Below are positions 1-9,422 of a DNA stretch of 64,000 bases, piece by piece. This DNA comes from Inonotus obliquus (lineage: Eukaryota > Basidiomycota > Agaricomycetes > Hymenochaetales > Hymenochaetaceae), in the NCBI GenBank assembly GCA_032164295.1, contig JAJHTX010000010.1:310001-374000 (forward strand). The letters run 5' to 3'. The position numbers were made by a program, and so were the translations under genes. Within the stretch, counting starts at the first letter, position 1, and each line of letters opens with the position of its first letter. The notes under the pieces are model-generated. The model made no database searches. It saw only the letters and a list, made by a program, of their open reading frames with translations, and had not been told where the DNA came from.

Positions 1-697
1 TTGATAAGGATATCACACGTGATGGTATTTTATATATCAATTTGCATTTCAACCCCGCTGATACTTTAAATATCGATACACATTCCAACTCAGCTGATAT
101 ATTAAATATCAATAAGGATATCAAAGGTTATATCAACATCGTTGATATGTTGTTTTGCCCCCTGTGTGCATATTAAGTAATTTAATTCACAAAATATCGG
201 ACATCAATATTCCATAAATACTGCATTGTTTTAAGCCATTCAAATTTATAAAAAAGCGGCAATAAATGCAATTATATACGCAAAGAATACAAAATATATA
301 CAGTAATAATTAGGTAGTAAATTATTGAGGATATCCTTCATTGTAATTATCAAGGAGATCCTTGGATTAGATAGGAAATAATTGAGGATATCCTCGAATT
401 AGATAGGAAATAATTGAGGATATCCTCGAATTAGATAGGAAATAATTGAGGATATCCCCAGATTAGATAGGAAATTATCAAGGATATCCTTAAATTAGAT
501 AGGTCATTATCAAGGATATCCTTAGAAAAGGACCTCTGACACCAGTCGATGACAAGACTGAATTAAACCAGGAAATCCTACCTACTATTACATCCTAGGA
601 TGGAGGATTAATCCCAGGAATACATATCTATTAAATATAAACTATATATAGGAAAAGTTCACTCTAATAGAGTTCAGCTAAGGGGGTGCCTGAGGTG
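1..697. repeat. Repeat E, copy 1 (697 bp seen, cut by window edge)
   Basis: This stretch matches 8387-9083 base for base over the same 697 bp. I found only two differences, both near the right end (TATATA/TACATA and TTCAG/TTTAG). Both copies are in the same orientation, and both stop matching after the sequence GCCTGAGGTG. The left part is AT-rich and the middle is a 32-bp minisatellite. A direct pair flanking about 7.7 kb could be the LTRs of one large element. However, the right end is not CA and the interior holds unrelated repeats, so segmental duplication is equally possible. Confidence 0.85.
322..527. repeat. 32-bp minisatellite with AGGATATCCT core
   Basis: About six to seven imperfect units of about 32 bp are present, each carrying the self-complementary core AGGATATCCT followed by a TTAGATAGGAAATAATT-like spacer. 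The same array recurs at 8708-8913 inside the second E copy. It is not a CRISPR array: the spacers are not unique and the host is eukaryotic. Confidence 0.85.
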
Positions 698-905
698 ATG
701 TGACAGTGGATACAAAGATCGTCAATGGTAACACTATAGACCCGACCCGTCGACTACTACCCAGGCCTACAACTTGTGAGTCCGTGTTACTCAATGCTTA
801 GTCTCCAGACTCGGACTTGGAGCTCAGGGCCTAGGTGAGGGTCATGCCCATGGGGAGTCTTCTGTTAGAAAGGTAGTATTATCCATCATTAATAAGCCAA
901 TAACT

Positions 906-1676
906 ATGAGCGTCCTACGTTGGATACAAGAGCGGTTAGCGGCAGTAATACAAGTACTAGAACAGCCCATCGTTCCCCCGACACCGCGAAGCAATATACT
1001 ACGATGTTGCAACACGTGCCGCCCAGCTAAAGAACTAGCTGGAGGACTAATGCGAGAATTAATCAGAGAAATCACGTACGGAGACATAATGAACGGACAA
1101 GCCGATATAATGATACGACGTCGATTTGTAGAACTAACCTACGACCCTAACCAACAAATGCAAAAGGCTTATGAAAGGGAGATACAAGTATTATCCTACG
1201 ACGCCGGACACTTTGTAATGATGATCGGAATACGAAACGTAGCACAGGAAGGAAGACACGAACGATGCGACGCAGCTATAGTAGATGTTGACATTGCCTA
1301 CAAGCGAGACCAAGCCGGAACGAACGAGAGAACTGCATATGCTTGGGGGCATTGGATAATGAATTACATAAGTCGAGGATTACCATACGGATATACCATA
1401 ATGGAAATAAAGGTAGAACAGTACGGCGGAGTAATACACCTACAAGGAGTACAAGGGATAACCCTACAACGCGCCAGGACAACGCCAGGATATACACGAG
1501 TGCAAACTATTCGAAACTGGCTGACTATACCACGACCGATCCTACCGATACCAACGAGACCCGAAATACAAGGACAGATGACTCAGCAATTACCTAGAAT
1601 AGCTGAATTAGATCAAGTGCCGTTACCTATACAAGGATCAAACCTATCTACAAGATGGTACCGCCCACTGCACTAA
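906..1676 (+). CDS. 256-aa protein of LTR-like repeat I, probable homologue of the family C ORF
   Basis: This is an uninterrupted ORF of unknown function. A C-x2-C pair (CNTC) lies near residue 35. It is followed at similar spacings to the family C product by a YEREIQVL segment near residue 90 (YLHEVTVW in C), a CDAAIVDVDI segment near 122 (CRRVAIQLDW in C), and an LPYGYTIMEI segment near 155 (LPGMIALEIS in C). The relationship is by eye and low in identity; conservation of spacing is the main argument. There are no reverse transcriptase, protease or integrase motifs, no signal peptide and no membrane segment. It sits upstream of a TATA box, so it would be expressed from a promoter outside the repeat or from antisense or read-through transcription. 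The alternative is an unrelated chance ORF, which is unlikely at this length. Confidence 0.6.
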   Translation: MSVLRWIQERLAAVIQVLEQPIVPPTPRSNILRCCNTCRPAKELAGGLMRELIREITYGDIMNGQADIMIRRRFVELTYDPNQQMQKAYEREIQVLSYDAGHFVMMIGIRNVAQEGRHERCDAAIVDVDIAYKRDQAGTNERTAYAWGHWIMNYISRGLPYGYTIMEIKVEQYGGVIHLQGVQGITLQRARTTPGYTRVQTIRNWLTIPRPILPIPTRPEIQGQMTQQLPRIAELDQVPLPIQGSNLSTRWYRPLH

Positions 1677-1823
1677 ACTAATCAAAGAGAGGCTAGTAAC
1701 ACAGAGGTAGTGAAATGAGGAAGGAAGTAAAGAGAAAGCACGGACCAGGTATCATAAAGGAAGAAACAGATAAATACCATAAACAGTAAGTAACAAGGTA
1801 GTAACGTCACACATGTAAATTAG

Positions 1824-1830
1824 TATATAA
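1824..1830 (+). promoter_or_regulatory. TATA box of repeat I
   Basis: TATATAA lies about 150 bp after the ORF and upstream of a stretch that reads like an LTR R/U5 leader (GTCAAGGGACCC follows). Family C has a TATAAATA box at the equivalent place. Confidence 0.5.
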
Positions 1831-2329
1831 GGAGGCCATCGTAGAGCCGACCTAGTAGTTTAATCCAAGTCAAGGGACCCTACCATAAGTCCCTAAGTTA
1901 AATCGTAACATCAATTACTTGCGAGCCAGTAAATTACCAGTAGTGACACGGCTGAACTAAACCGATTGTGTGAAATCGAAGTAAAGCTAAAAATACGGAT
2001 TGCAACTAGATTGTTCTCCCTATTGTCTGCACGGTACGAGCTACTCACAACGTAGTGCGATTCCCGATATTCCCTTATCGTGAATAACAATCAGTATAAC
2101 AATCGCGTCTGCACGCCGACTTACTACTGTACGATTATAGTATCAGGTTCAACTGCAATATTAGTTAGTTGCTAGTTGTTTCAGATCGGATCAGCTACAC
2201 AGTCCACTAAGGTGATTAGCAATTCCATAACCAGTATTGTAGAATTTGGATTAACCCCTCAAACCGAGGAATTAGCCAGATTGGTTCGTCGATCAAGAAT
2301 CAACGAACCCTCCACGGAGATAAACATCT

Positions 2330-3102
2330 TCGCTTCGCACTCTTGTCTCCACATGGTGGCGTCTCGCAAAGCACAGCTGTTACAGGTGCAATGTACTTTC
2401 CCCAAGCACACAAGCTGGTAGTTAGTATCATGGTGCCACTCAACTTTGCGTCAAGCTACAAGTCATATAAACGCCCTCCCTTGGCCCCAGGGATGTGTCT
2501 ATACAATAACAACGTACACCCAAAGCACCCATCTTCTAATCACCACTGCTTTCCAAGACGTCAATGCTCTCCAACCACTCTGAGCTATGAGAAGAGCGAT
2601 TAGCAAAGCCCCAAAAAAACCCAAAAAGGAACTGGAATATCAAAAACACCCCAAAAATCTAAGACACCGAACTGCATAAAAAAGAAAGGGGAGATTACAG
2701 TAATCAATCAAGATGGACAGAAAGAGGTACTGGAACTTGTGACTGAGCCTAAATATACAAAGGAAATGAAAGGACACATGTATTTTTCCACCATCAAGGC
2801 ATGTCTGTATCATCTCATTTTCTCCTAATTTGAATAGGAGCTAATATACAATGTCAGTTGCCAACAAAACTAGCTGTCACCTTAAACTTTGTACACGCAG
2901 GACAGGAGGATTCAAGTTTATGGCTCTACTCCAATACTTCAGAGGGAATATAGTGCCAGAAGGGATGGGTTCAGGCCCTACAGTGACACAAGCCATGAAT
3001 ATTCTCTTTAACTGGGTAGAGTTCAATGATTTGCTTGATTTATCTGAAAAGATGGCTAAACAGTATCAAGACTGTCTTGCTGCAGAAAAACAGCAGCAAT
3101 AA
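2330..3102 (+). pseudogene. Broken fourth copy (G0) of the modular exon-cassette gene family
   Basis: The first 250 bp match the promoter block of genes G1-G3, including the TATA-like CATATAAACGCC near 2463. The expected start ATG (2564) is followed by a stop after eight codons. The frame that joins the next exon is interrupted by TAG at 2601-2603, so the 5' exon is broken. After that the family layout resumes. An exon ends at 2802, a 55-nt intron with the family sequence occupies 2803-2857 (GTCTGTATC...GTCAG, with a GAGCTAATAT branch region), and a last exon of 245 nt runs 2858-3102 in phase 1. The last exon encodes one module (a GSGPTVTQAM segment) and ends with a glutamine run before TAA. 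It is oriented opposite to G1-G3 and lacks the upstream H sequence. Confidence 0.75.
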
Positions 3103-3399
3103 ATCTCATATCCGACTTCAATCTCTCAACTTATAATCTTCAAGTTGATGCCAGCACAACTTCTGACTTTTGTAATGAGAGTAATAATTAATGATTATTC
3201 AAGTTCATTACTTATAGATGTTTTACTTCATGAAATTTGAATTATTGTCACTATTGGTCCTGTAAGAAATGCAAGTTATTAGAATAGTGACATCATATGG
3301 AATGGCACAGAACACTGTAGAATATTAGTGTGTCATAGTGACGCACAGTATGACATATAAACCCTAGTATTAGGTTATGAACATATGGTTTCCTATGTA
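3103..3399. other. AT-rich spacer, no gene seen
   Basis: Only short shadow ORFs are present. It separates the G0 remnant from the MITE. Confidence 0.6.
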
Positions 3400-3601
3400 C
3401 AGGTGGGTACATTAAGTCTTTGGCACCTCCCAAATATGGAAGGTGATTTGCATGCCTTTTTGAGTAAGCAACCAAGTCCATCCCAAGTCTTTGCCGATAT
3501 GACCAGGTTGCTGAGGGCTACCCGACGCTTATTCTACCACATAAAGCATGCAAATCCACCTTCCTAAAACGGGGGTGCCGAAGACTTTATGTACCCACCT
3601 G
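3400..3601. mobile_element. 202-bp MITE with long terminal inverted repeats, TA-flanked
   Basis: The element starts CAGGTGGGTACATTAAG and ends CTTTATGTACCCACCTG. The inverted termini stay similar for about 55-60 bp. TA lies on both sides (3398-3399 and 3602-3603). A second 202-bp copy lies at 8167-8368 in the opposite orientation and is also flanked by TA. TA duplication plus CAG termini fit a non-autonomous Tc1/mariner- or pogo-type element. No transposase for it is seen in the window. Confidence 0.85.
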
Positions 3602-3603
3602 TA

Positions 3604-4701
3604 GTATAGTTGTATTAGTCATTGTACTGTATATAAACAGGCTGTAGGCCTGCGGTTCGAATCATTGTCCTCGCTATTCTCCCTACTTTTGATCTCTGTG
3701 ATCCCCTGCGCTGCGCCGCTACCTAGAATATCCTTTGTAGAATTCTGACACAAGTCTTGAAGAAAGCTGGCTTCATGTCAATCCATATTACAGCCTGAGG
3801 AAGAACAAGCGACAACCATATCAAACATCAACCAGAAATATCCTCAGAGTCACAGTGTCGATTGCAAGTACACTAGTACCAGTGTCCAGTGCGAGATGGG
3901 GACTCGGATAGGAAGTTCTGGTGACAGTCTTACAGTAAACTCACTGACACAAATCTGGTCGTAACTCGTCAATATTATCTACTAATGGGTGACATAAAAG
4001 AGGCCACCGACAAAATTCATTATGAGATAGTTTACTGTAATCGTGTATGATTGAGTCAACCAGTTGACCACTGTGAGACTAACAGGGCACACTAGCATAC
4101 TCAGGTGAATACGCTAACACTAATCCTATCAGTCGTTCAAGTCAAGAATAGGTCAACTCAGACTTAGACTTAGAGACTTATGAATTGTGTACTGGAAGTC
4201 CGAGTCATATGCCTATAACTCGCATCAGGAAAAACCAGAATCCCGGAAAGTCGTAGAATATGTAGAATCTGCAGAATTTCCGTAGAATTTCTACAGAATT
4301 TCTGCAGGTTCTAGAAATTTCTATTCTAAGGAAAAACAAAGTCTCCCATTCTGCATTCTATGAATTCTAGGGATTCTACATGTATTCTACGTGATTCTGA
4401 GTGCTTTTTTGATGATTCTATTGGCTCACGAAGGATTTTCCATACATATTCTTTTGGATAATAATATTGTATTGGTTTCAATGATACATTACAATACTAA
4501 TACAATAACATACATAATGCTTTGAACATCAAAGTGTCTTGAGTCGAAAGAACAGAAAGCGATGGGTAGGCGCAATTCTGATCAAGTGGTTCATTGCGAT
4601 TTCGGCGTGATTTTGTGTGATCTTGGGTGGCGTCTTGGGGATGCATACTTGACCAGGTCGTGTGCAGTCAAGGGTTTCGTCGGCACACGACCGACTGGTC
4701 C
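3604..4701. other. Repeat-derived spacer with TATA-like site and GTAGAAT-rich stretch
   Basis: A TGTATATAAACAGG promoter-like sequence at about 3629 is followed by a GGTTCGAATC motif and resembles an LTR fragment. Around 4250-4410 the motif GTAGAAT/ATTCTAC recurs in both orientations. I see no reading frame that I would call a gene. Confidence 0.45.
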
Positions 4702-5503
4702 CTACGGAATGGGCCGCGCTGAAAACGAATCACTTAGTATCCTTGTGAAAACGGTAGGCGTAGAATAACGTACGAATCTGAGGACGATCCAGAGTGTTTC
4801 TCTCTCAAGTCGCCTTCTTTTCCTATCAGATTCAGCGAACATCTCAGTTTGCAGATCGTCTCTCTCGTACTGAAGCTAATCAGCCATATTATCAACGAGC
4901 CAAAACAACGAATCTATACCTTCCACCAGCCCCAAATGGCGTCTTCTTCAACTTTGCGCATTAATGAGACATGGTCGTCCTCACACTATCGCTTCTTCGC
5001 GATGAGCTCAGGACTTCTGTCACGACGTGCCTGCAGCTTGTTTTGCAAATGTAGCATTTCAGGAAGACCTATACTTCGCTGGCTTAAATGTCCGAACTTT
5101 ACGATAGCATGATAAACAAAAGCTCACCCTGAAGTATTAGCGCCTCTTCCATTGTCAGATCCTCCATCTTTTCGACGTAGAGTGCTTCTCTCACTAGTGC
5201 GAACCGTAGTTCAATTTGTGCAAGCACGTCAAGTGCCTCAGCTCGATGGGCGGGTTGCAGTTCCAGCGATGCCTCCTCAGTCTCGACTTCTGGTTCAACT
5301 GCAGCATCGCACCCTGCTTCGATTTCAGGTTGGTCGGCATTTTCAGCACTGTCCTCATCACGGCTAGGAGCAGCGACTGTCTCGGGCTCGACTGGCTTCT
5401 CCGATATCACGCTGACAAGCTCTTCCACCGGTTCCTCATCTGGCTCCTCAGGTGAGGTGGACGGAGATGTTGTCGGTGATTTGATAAGTTGCTGCCCAGC
5501 CAT
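4702..5503 (-). pseudogene. DEP1/Sds3-like transcriptional repressor subunit, inactivated by an in-frame stop
   Basis: Sds3-family proteins are subunits of Rpd3L-type histone deacetylase complexes. Three exons splice in frame: 5503-5128, 5068-4920 and 4869-4702, with GT-AG introns of 59 and 50 nt. Exon 1 encodes a proline/glutamate-rich N-terminus, then the diagnostic ALDVLAQIELRFALVREALY helix. Exon 2 continues PEMLHLQNKLQARRDR and, after the lesion, a KVEEDAIWGWW segment. Exon 3 encodes MFAESDRKRRRLERE. These are consecutive landmarks of the Sds3/DEP1 domain. The lesion is TAG at 4988-4986 in exon 2, between AKKR and the CEDDHV segment. A truncated product of about 150 residues could still be made. 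Kept introns mean it is not a processed copy. The C element starts 131 bp upstream of its ATG. Confidence 0.75.
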
Positions 5504-5633
5504 GATAGAGCTGCCTGATGGTGCATCTGGGATGACGGAGGCAGTATCAAGGTTCTATGCAGGTTTCTCATTGCACTCTTCATCGTCGTAGAGTTATAGA
5601 ATAAAATTCATCAGAACCACCAATCACCATACA
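5504..5633 (-). other. Residual upstream region of the DEP1-like pseudogene
   Basis: A short AT-richer stretch lies between the pseudogene start and the end of the C element. No clear TATA box was identified. Confidence 0.4.
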
Positions 5634-7106
5634 TGTTAGGACCAGTGCGGATCGGATCAGCAGACCGGCATTGATCGACTGATCAACACGATCAACGCAC
5701 CAGAACAAGTCCACTCACTCCGGCAGTATTCGCAGTCCGTCTTGATAACTGATGGGAAGTGCGAGGCGGTGCTTAGTAGAGTAGAGTAGCAACAGTACTT
5801 AGTCGGGGTCAAGGGACCGGCCGGACACTAGTACCAATGATAAGAGTGGTAGCGAAGAAGAGAAGCTTTGTGGGGCTTCTTTGTATTCACTAGTACAGAA
5901 GAATTTTGCTGAGGGACATAGCCACCCTCGCTTGGCCTATTTATACCCGAAGCTTCTATCTATTGAGTTACCCGGGCTCCCTCGGGCACAGCCTCCTGAT
6001 CTTTCCGAGCACAGCCCCTATCTTGTCCGATACCCCGCAATCTCCAATCGGGTGGCGATGCACTTCCGATTTCCTCCTGCAATCTTCCAGATCCTTCGAT
6101 ATGACTTCATACCTGGTCAGTGCACAGCGATCACGCCATCACCGGCCAATCCTGTGGCTGTGCGGAGCTCCGTGCCTTCCGCACTGCCACGTCAGTCCTT
6201 CTCGAATGTTCCTTATGATATCATGCGCAGCAACTCGAACAGTCTGCCATGTCTTCATCCTCTGCAGGTGCTGCTAGGCCGTTTGGCTGTCTCGGTTGAC
6301 TCGGGCTTCCTCCCTCGATAGGATTAGCTCGATTATCGATCACCGGAGCGGCGGGCCTGTATGGTTCTGCCTGTACCATGGCAGGTAACCCCGTCCGCCA
6401 GATCGTTGCTCGGCGATATCCGTCGGGTATCCGTATCTCCGTTCCTTGCACCTGATTGCCACTGATCCCTTCCATGACAAAGGTTAAGATCGCCCCGTTG
6501 ATCCGTTCCCTCGGTTGAGAGATTTCCAATGCTATCATCCCCGGTAGTTGATTCTGCTCCGATTTCCACCGTGCCACTATGTTGCCAAATAGATTATTGC
6601 GTAGTGCTTGATGTTCTCTTGTAGCTTCCGCATGTATTGGCCAGTCGAGTTGTATTGCCACTCGTCTGCATAGCTGGGAATGTATCGATCTTCTTGTCCA
6701 TGCAATTACACCTGCATTCGCAATGTAGTGTAACCCTCTTCCTGTCCAAACTGTAACTTCATGCAAGTATGCATTTAGTGTAGGTGTGAACAATGGTTGA
6801 GTTGTTTCTGCAACCGTCGACCAATGGTGGTTGGTTCGAATTGAATACGGGTCACTTCGAAGCATATGATTTACTGCGTCCTCGAGTATCCATGTCTGCA
6901 GTATCCATGCTTCCTCATGTGCCCATTCACAGAACCTGCATATTGGTGTATTGATTTGTCCTGGTAATGTCGAGCCCCAGGGACAATAGCGTGTGCGTGT
7001 ATAATACGTTCGATCGAATTGTCTTTCCATGTCTGATGTTCGTGGAAATTTATCGGGTTGTAGCGTCTCTGGATCCGCATGCCAAATAAGTCAATTTCTT
7101 CTGACA
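5634..7106 (-). mobile_element. LTR-like element family C, copy 1 (1473 bp)
   Basis: In sense orientation the element runs from TGTCAGAAGAAATTG (7106) to GGTCCTAACA (5634). The TG...CA termini form a short imperfect inverted repeat (TGTCAG/TGTTAG). An ORF occupies the first half, a GGTATAAATAGG promoter lies near 5940, and a leader rich in CTTTGCTACCACTC-like sequence follows. The flanks ATACA and CTAGC do not match, so this copy has no visible target duplication. It may have recombined or lost a flank; copy 3 has a perfect 5-bp duplication. Confidence 0.8.
6221..7030 (-). CDS. 269-aa protein encoded inside LTR-like element C, copy 1
   Basis: This ORF is intact and is also intact in copy 3 (27899-28708), with only scattered substitutions. 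It starts MERQFDRTYYTR, and a C-x2-C motif (CRFC) near residue 33 is followed by an alpha-rich segment. Then come a YLHEVTVWTGRGLHYIA segment near 89, CRRVAIQLDW near 121 and LPGMIALEIS near 158. The C-terminal third is proline/alanine-rich and polar and ends CSSC. There is no signal peptide or transmembrane segment and no polymerase, protease or integrase motif. The function is unknown. A nucleic-acid- or protein-binding role is possible given the CxxC, but that is speculation. The ORF lies upstream of the element's own TATA box, which is unusual for an LTR. A related ORF occurs in repeat I. Confidence 0.65.
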   Translation of the reverse strand: MERQFDRTYYTRTRYCPWGSTLPGQINTPICRFCEWAHEEAWILQTWILEDAVNHMLRSDPYSIRTNHHWSTVAETTQPLFTPTLNAYLHEVTVWTGRGLHYIANAGVIAWTRRSIHSQLCRRVAIQLDWPIHAEATREHQALRNNLFGNIVARWKSEQNQLPGMIALEISQPRERINGAILTFVMEGISGNQVQGTEIRIPDGYRRATIWRTGLPAMVQAEPYRPAAPVIDNRANPIEGGSPSQPRQPNGLAAPAEDEDMADCSSCCA

Positions 7107-7560
7107 CTAGCAACGGGGGGTGACAGAGTCTCGTTGTTCACAACTAGATCTATGCGAGAGTAAGCATAAGAGGAACCCGACATCAAAGATACAGAGGCTA
7201 CAGGCAAAGTCGAAAGCACAAGGAACGCGAGACAATACCAGATGCAGCATGCATCAACATCGGTAGAGGTGAGCCAGGCAATTGACCCTGTCTCCATGGC
7301 TTTACTGCGCTTACGATGCACAGCGTCGAGATAGGCTACACCCCCTTAGAAGGACAGCACACATCAGATGACTTAACACCGGGAGATGGAGAGAATACCA
7401 AAGCCAAGGTGGCTATGGTGCACTCCTCACTCCTTTTATACTATTTGGGCCGCGGGACTATCTACAACATTAAGTGTACACAGACCAACGTCAAAGACGG
7501 TGCACAGACCAACTAGTGTCAGTCGGCGGTTCAGTCTTTTTATGTAAAGAAAAGAAAGGA
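7107..7560 (-). repeat. LTR-like fragment J (copy 1)
   Basis: On the minus strand this stretch contains AATAGTATAAAAGGAGTG and CTTTGGTATTCTC. These resemble AATAGTATAAAGGGAGG and CTTTGGTATCTCC at 24745-24810 on the plus strand. Both copies have a GGGTTCGAG motif on the far side (about 7572 and about 24619). It is probably an LTR fragment; termini were not resolved. Confidence 0.45.
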
Positions 7561-8166
7561 GTGAGAGGTTGTGGGTTCGAGTCATGACGTTGGAAGATTA
7601 AAGAATGGACGACAAAGAAGCAAAAGAAGGGGTCGGATAATACCTAGGAAAAGTACGTCATAACACCAGAACTGAGTGCAGGAAAAAATGTGGAAGACAA
7701 AAGCATGAAAAAATGGCATTTTGCACCATTTCGGGGTCACTTCTTCTCCAATTTTGCTCGGATTTGTTGCAGTTTGGACGGCACGATTGAGACATGAATT
7801 TAGCAACTTAGATGATGCAAAACGGTCAAGGTTTCATGGAGATATGGCAAGGTTTGTATTTTGAGGGATTTGAGGTGCTGAAAATAGCAAAATCATGGTG
7901 TGACAATACATATGAAAAAGGCAGTAAGTATTGCATGCGTTGATGTTTTAAATATTGGTAAGCATATCGATGTCTGTGATATTTTAAGTATCAAGTGTGT
8001 TGATATTTAAAATATCGCACGTGATAATATCTTAAATTTTGCACGTGAAGATATTTTAAATATTGTACATGGTAATATTTTATATATCGCATGTGGTGAT
8101 ATTTTATATATCAATAAAAATATCAACTTCTGTGATATTTTAAATGTCAATAAGAATATCAATATA
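7561..8166. repeat. AT-rich stretch with repeated GATATTTTAAATATC palindromes
   Basis: From about 7940 the sequence repeats variants of the self-complementary word GATATTTTAAATATC every 25-40 bp. It continues into repeat E beyond the MITE. A related stretch occurs at 30480-30740. There is no gene. Confidence 0.65.
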
Positions 8167-8368
8167 CAGGTGGGTACATAAAGTCTTCGGCACCCCCGTT
8201 TTAGGAAGGTGGATTTGCATGCTTTATGTGGTAGAATAAGCGTCGGGTAGCCCTCGGCAACCTGGTCATATCGGCAAAGACTTGGGATGGACTTGGTTGC
8301 TTACTCAAAAAGGCATGCAAATCACCTTCCATATTTGGGAGGTGCCGAAGACTTAATGTACCCACCTG
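8167..8368. mobile_element. 202-bp MITE, copy 2, inverted relative to copy 1
   Basis: It begins CAGGTGGGTACATAAAG and ends CTTAATGTACCCACCTG, with TA at 8165-8166 and 8369-8370. Read on the minus strand it matches 3400-3601 nearly base for base. It lies inside the AT-rich palindromic tract next to repeat E, so the tract is older than the insertion. Confidence 0.85.
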
Positions 8369-8386
8369 TAGATATTGATAAGAATA

Positions 8387-9083
8387 TTGATAAGGATATC
8401 ACACGTGATGGTATTTTATATATCAATTTGCATTTCAACCCCGCTGATACTTTAAATATCGATACACATTCCAACTCAGCTGATATATTAAATATCAATA
8501 AGGATATCAAAGGTTATATCAACATCGTTGATATGTTGTTTTGCCCCCTGTGTGCATATTAAGTAATTTAATTCACAAAATATCGGACATCAATATTCCA
8601 TAAATACTGCATTGTTTTAAGCCATTCAAATTTATAAAAAAGCGGCAATAAATGCAATTATATACGCAAAGAATACAAAATATATACAGTAATAATTAGG
8701 TAGTAAATTATTGAGGATATCCTTCATTGTAATTATCAAGGAGATCCTTGGATTAGATAGGAAATAATTGAGGATATCCTCGAATTAGATAGGAAATAAT
8801 TGAGGATATCCTCGAATTAGATAGGAAATAATTGAGGATATCCCCAGATTAGATAGGAAATTATCAAGGATATCCTTAAATTAGATAGGTCATTATCAAG
8901 GATATCCTTAGAAAAGGACCTCTGACACCAGTCGATGACAAGACTGAATTAAACCAGGAAATCCTACCTACTATTACATCCTAGGATGGAGGATTAATCC
9001 CAGGAATACATATCTATTAAATATAAACTATACATAGGAAAAGTTCACTCTAATAGAGTTTAGCTAAGGGGGTGCCTGAGGTG
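8387..9083. repeat. Repeat E, copy 2
   Basis: This is the second copy of the 697-bp sequence at 1-697, in the same orientation with two visible differences. It contains the 32-bp minisatellite at 8708-8913. On its right it joins a fragment of repeat H without any shared junction motif. Confidence 0.85.
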
Positions 9084-9422
9084 GTCATGTCACTCTCGGT
9101 GTTTCTCCCTCACTCTCCATCTCCAGCTACAATATTAATGTAATTCTAGTCACAATTCCACAATCACATCCGAAAGGATCATTACAACTTTAAGGAATGT
9201 CATCGTTGTTGAAACTGCAAATGGGTCAAGGAGCGGTGTTGCCCTGGTGCGTCATGTTTTTCCTTTCTTTCTTTCTTTCTTTCTTATCTTACTAATTTGA
9301 CCATTGCCCACGGTGGCTAATTCGAAATTCGTAAAGCTCCAACACCGTGAGTGCTACGCACAGATGTATAACCTCCTTCGCCACCGGTCTCCTCACTGCT
9401 TCCCACCACGTCAGAGTCTCGC
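9084..9422. repeat. Fragment of repeat H (copy 4)
   Basis: The sequence from CTCTCCATCTCCAGC through GCGTCATGTTTTTCCTTTC to CACGTCAGAGTCTCGC is the same segment found in the three tandem H units (for example 36120-36395). It is cut on the left by repeat E and on the right by the D insertion at 9423. It has an expanded CTTT microsatellite near 9260. Confidence 0.75.

Larger units (their letters stand above)
698..2165 (+). mobile_element. LTR-like repeat I carrying an ORF (boundaries approximate)
   Basis: This segment begins TGTGACAGTGG just after repeat E. It contains a 256-codon ORF (906-1676), then a TATATAA box at 1824-1830, then a leader-like stretch. The layout (ORF first, TATA box after it, leader last, about 1.47 kb in all) matches family C at 5634-7106, and the two ORF products look related. 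There is only one copy, so neither the right boundary nor a target duplication could be proven. It is inferred to be a long LTR or LTR-derived element. Confidence 0.45.

Noticed and set aside
322..527. Regularly spaced direct repeats resembling a CRISPR array
   Set aside because: The spacers are near-identical, the unit is a plain 32-bp minisatellite, and the genome is eukaryotic.
2343..2603. ORF conserved upstream of the G genes (MSPHGGVSQSTAVTG)
   Set aside because: The block contains the TATA box and G2 has frame-breaking deletions in it, so conservation is that of a promoter.
7565..7590. GGGTTCGAG motif as a tRNA gene T-arm (also near 3652 and 24619)
   Set aside because: No matching acceptor stem, D-arm or anticodon arm could be found, so it is only a B-box-like motif in repeats.
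8287..8562. 91-codon ORF starting MDLVAYSK
   Set aside because: It starts inside the MITE and runs into the AT-rich tract; the same start occurs in the other MITE copy with a different end.
1..9083. Calling 1-9083 one LTR retrotransposon bounded by repeat E
   Set aside because: The interior has no gag or pol, the right end is GAGGTG rather than CA, and no target duplication is visible; kept only as a possibility.
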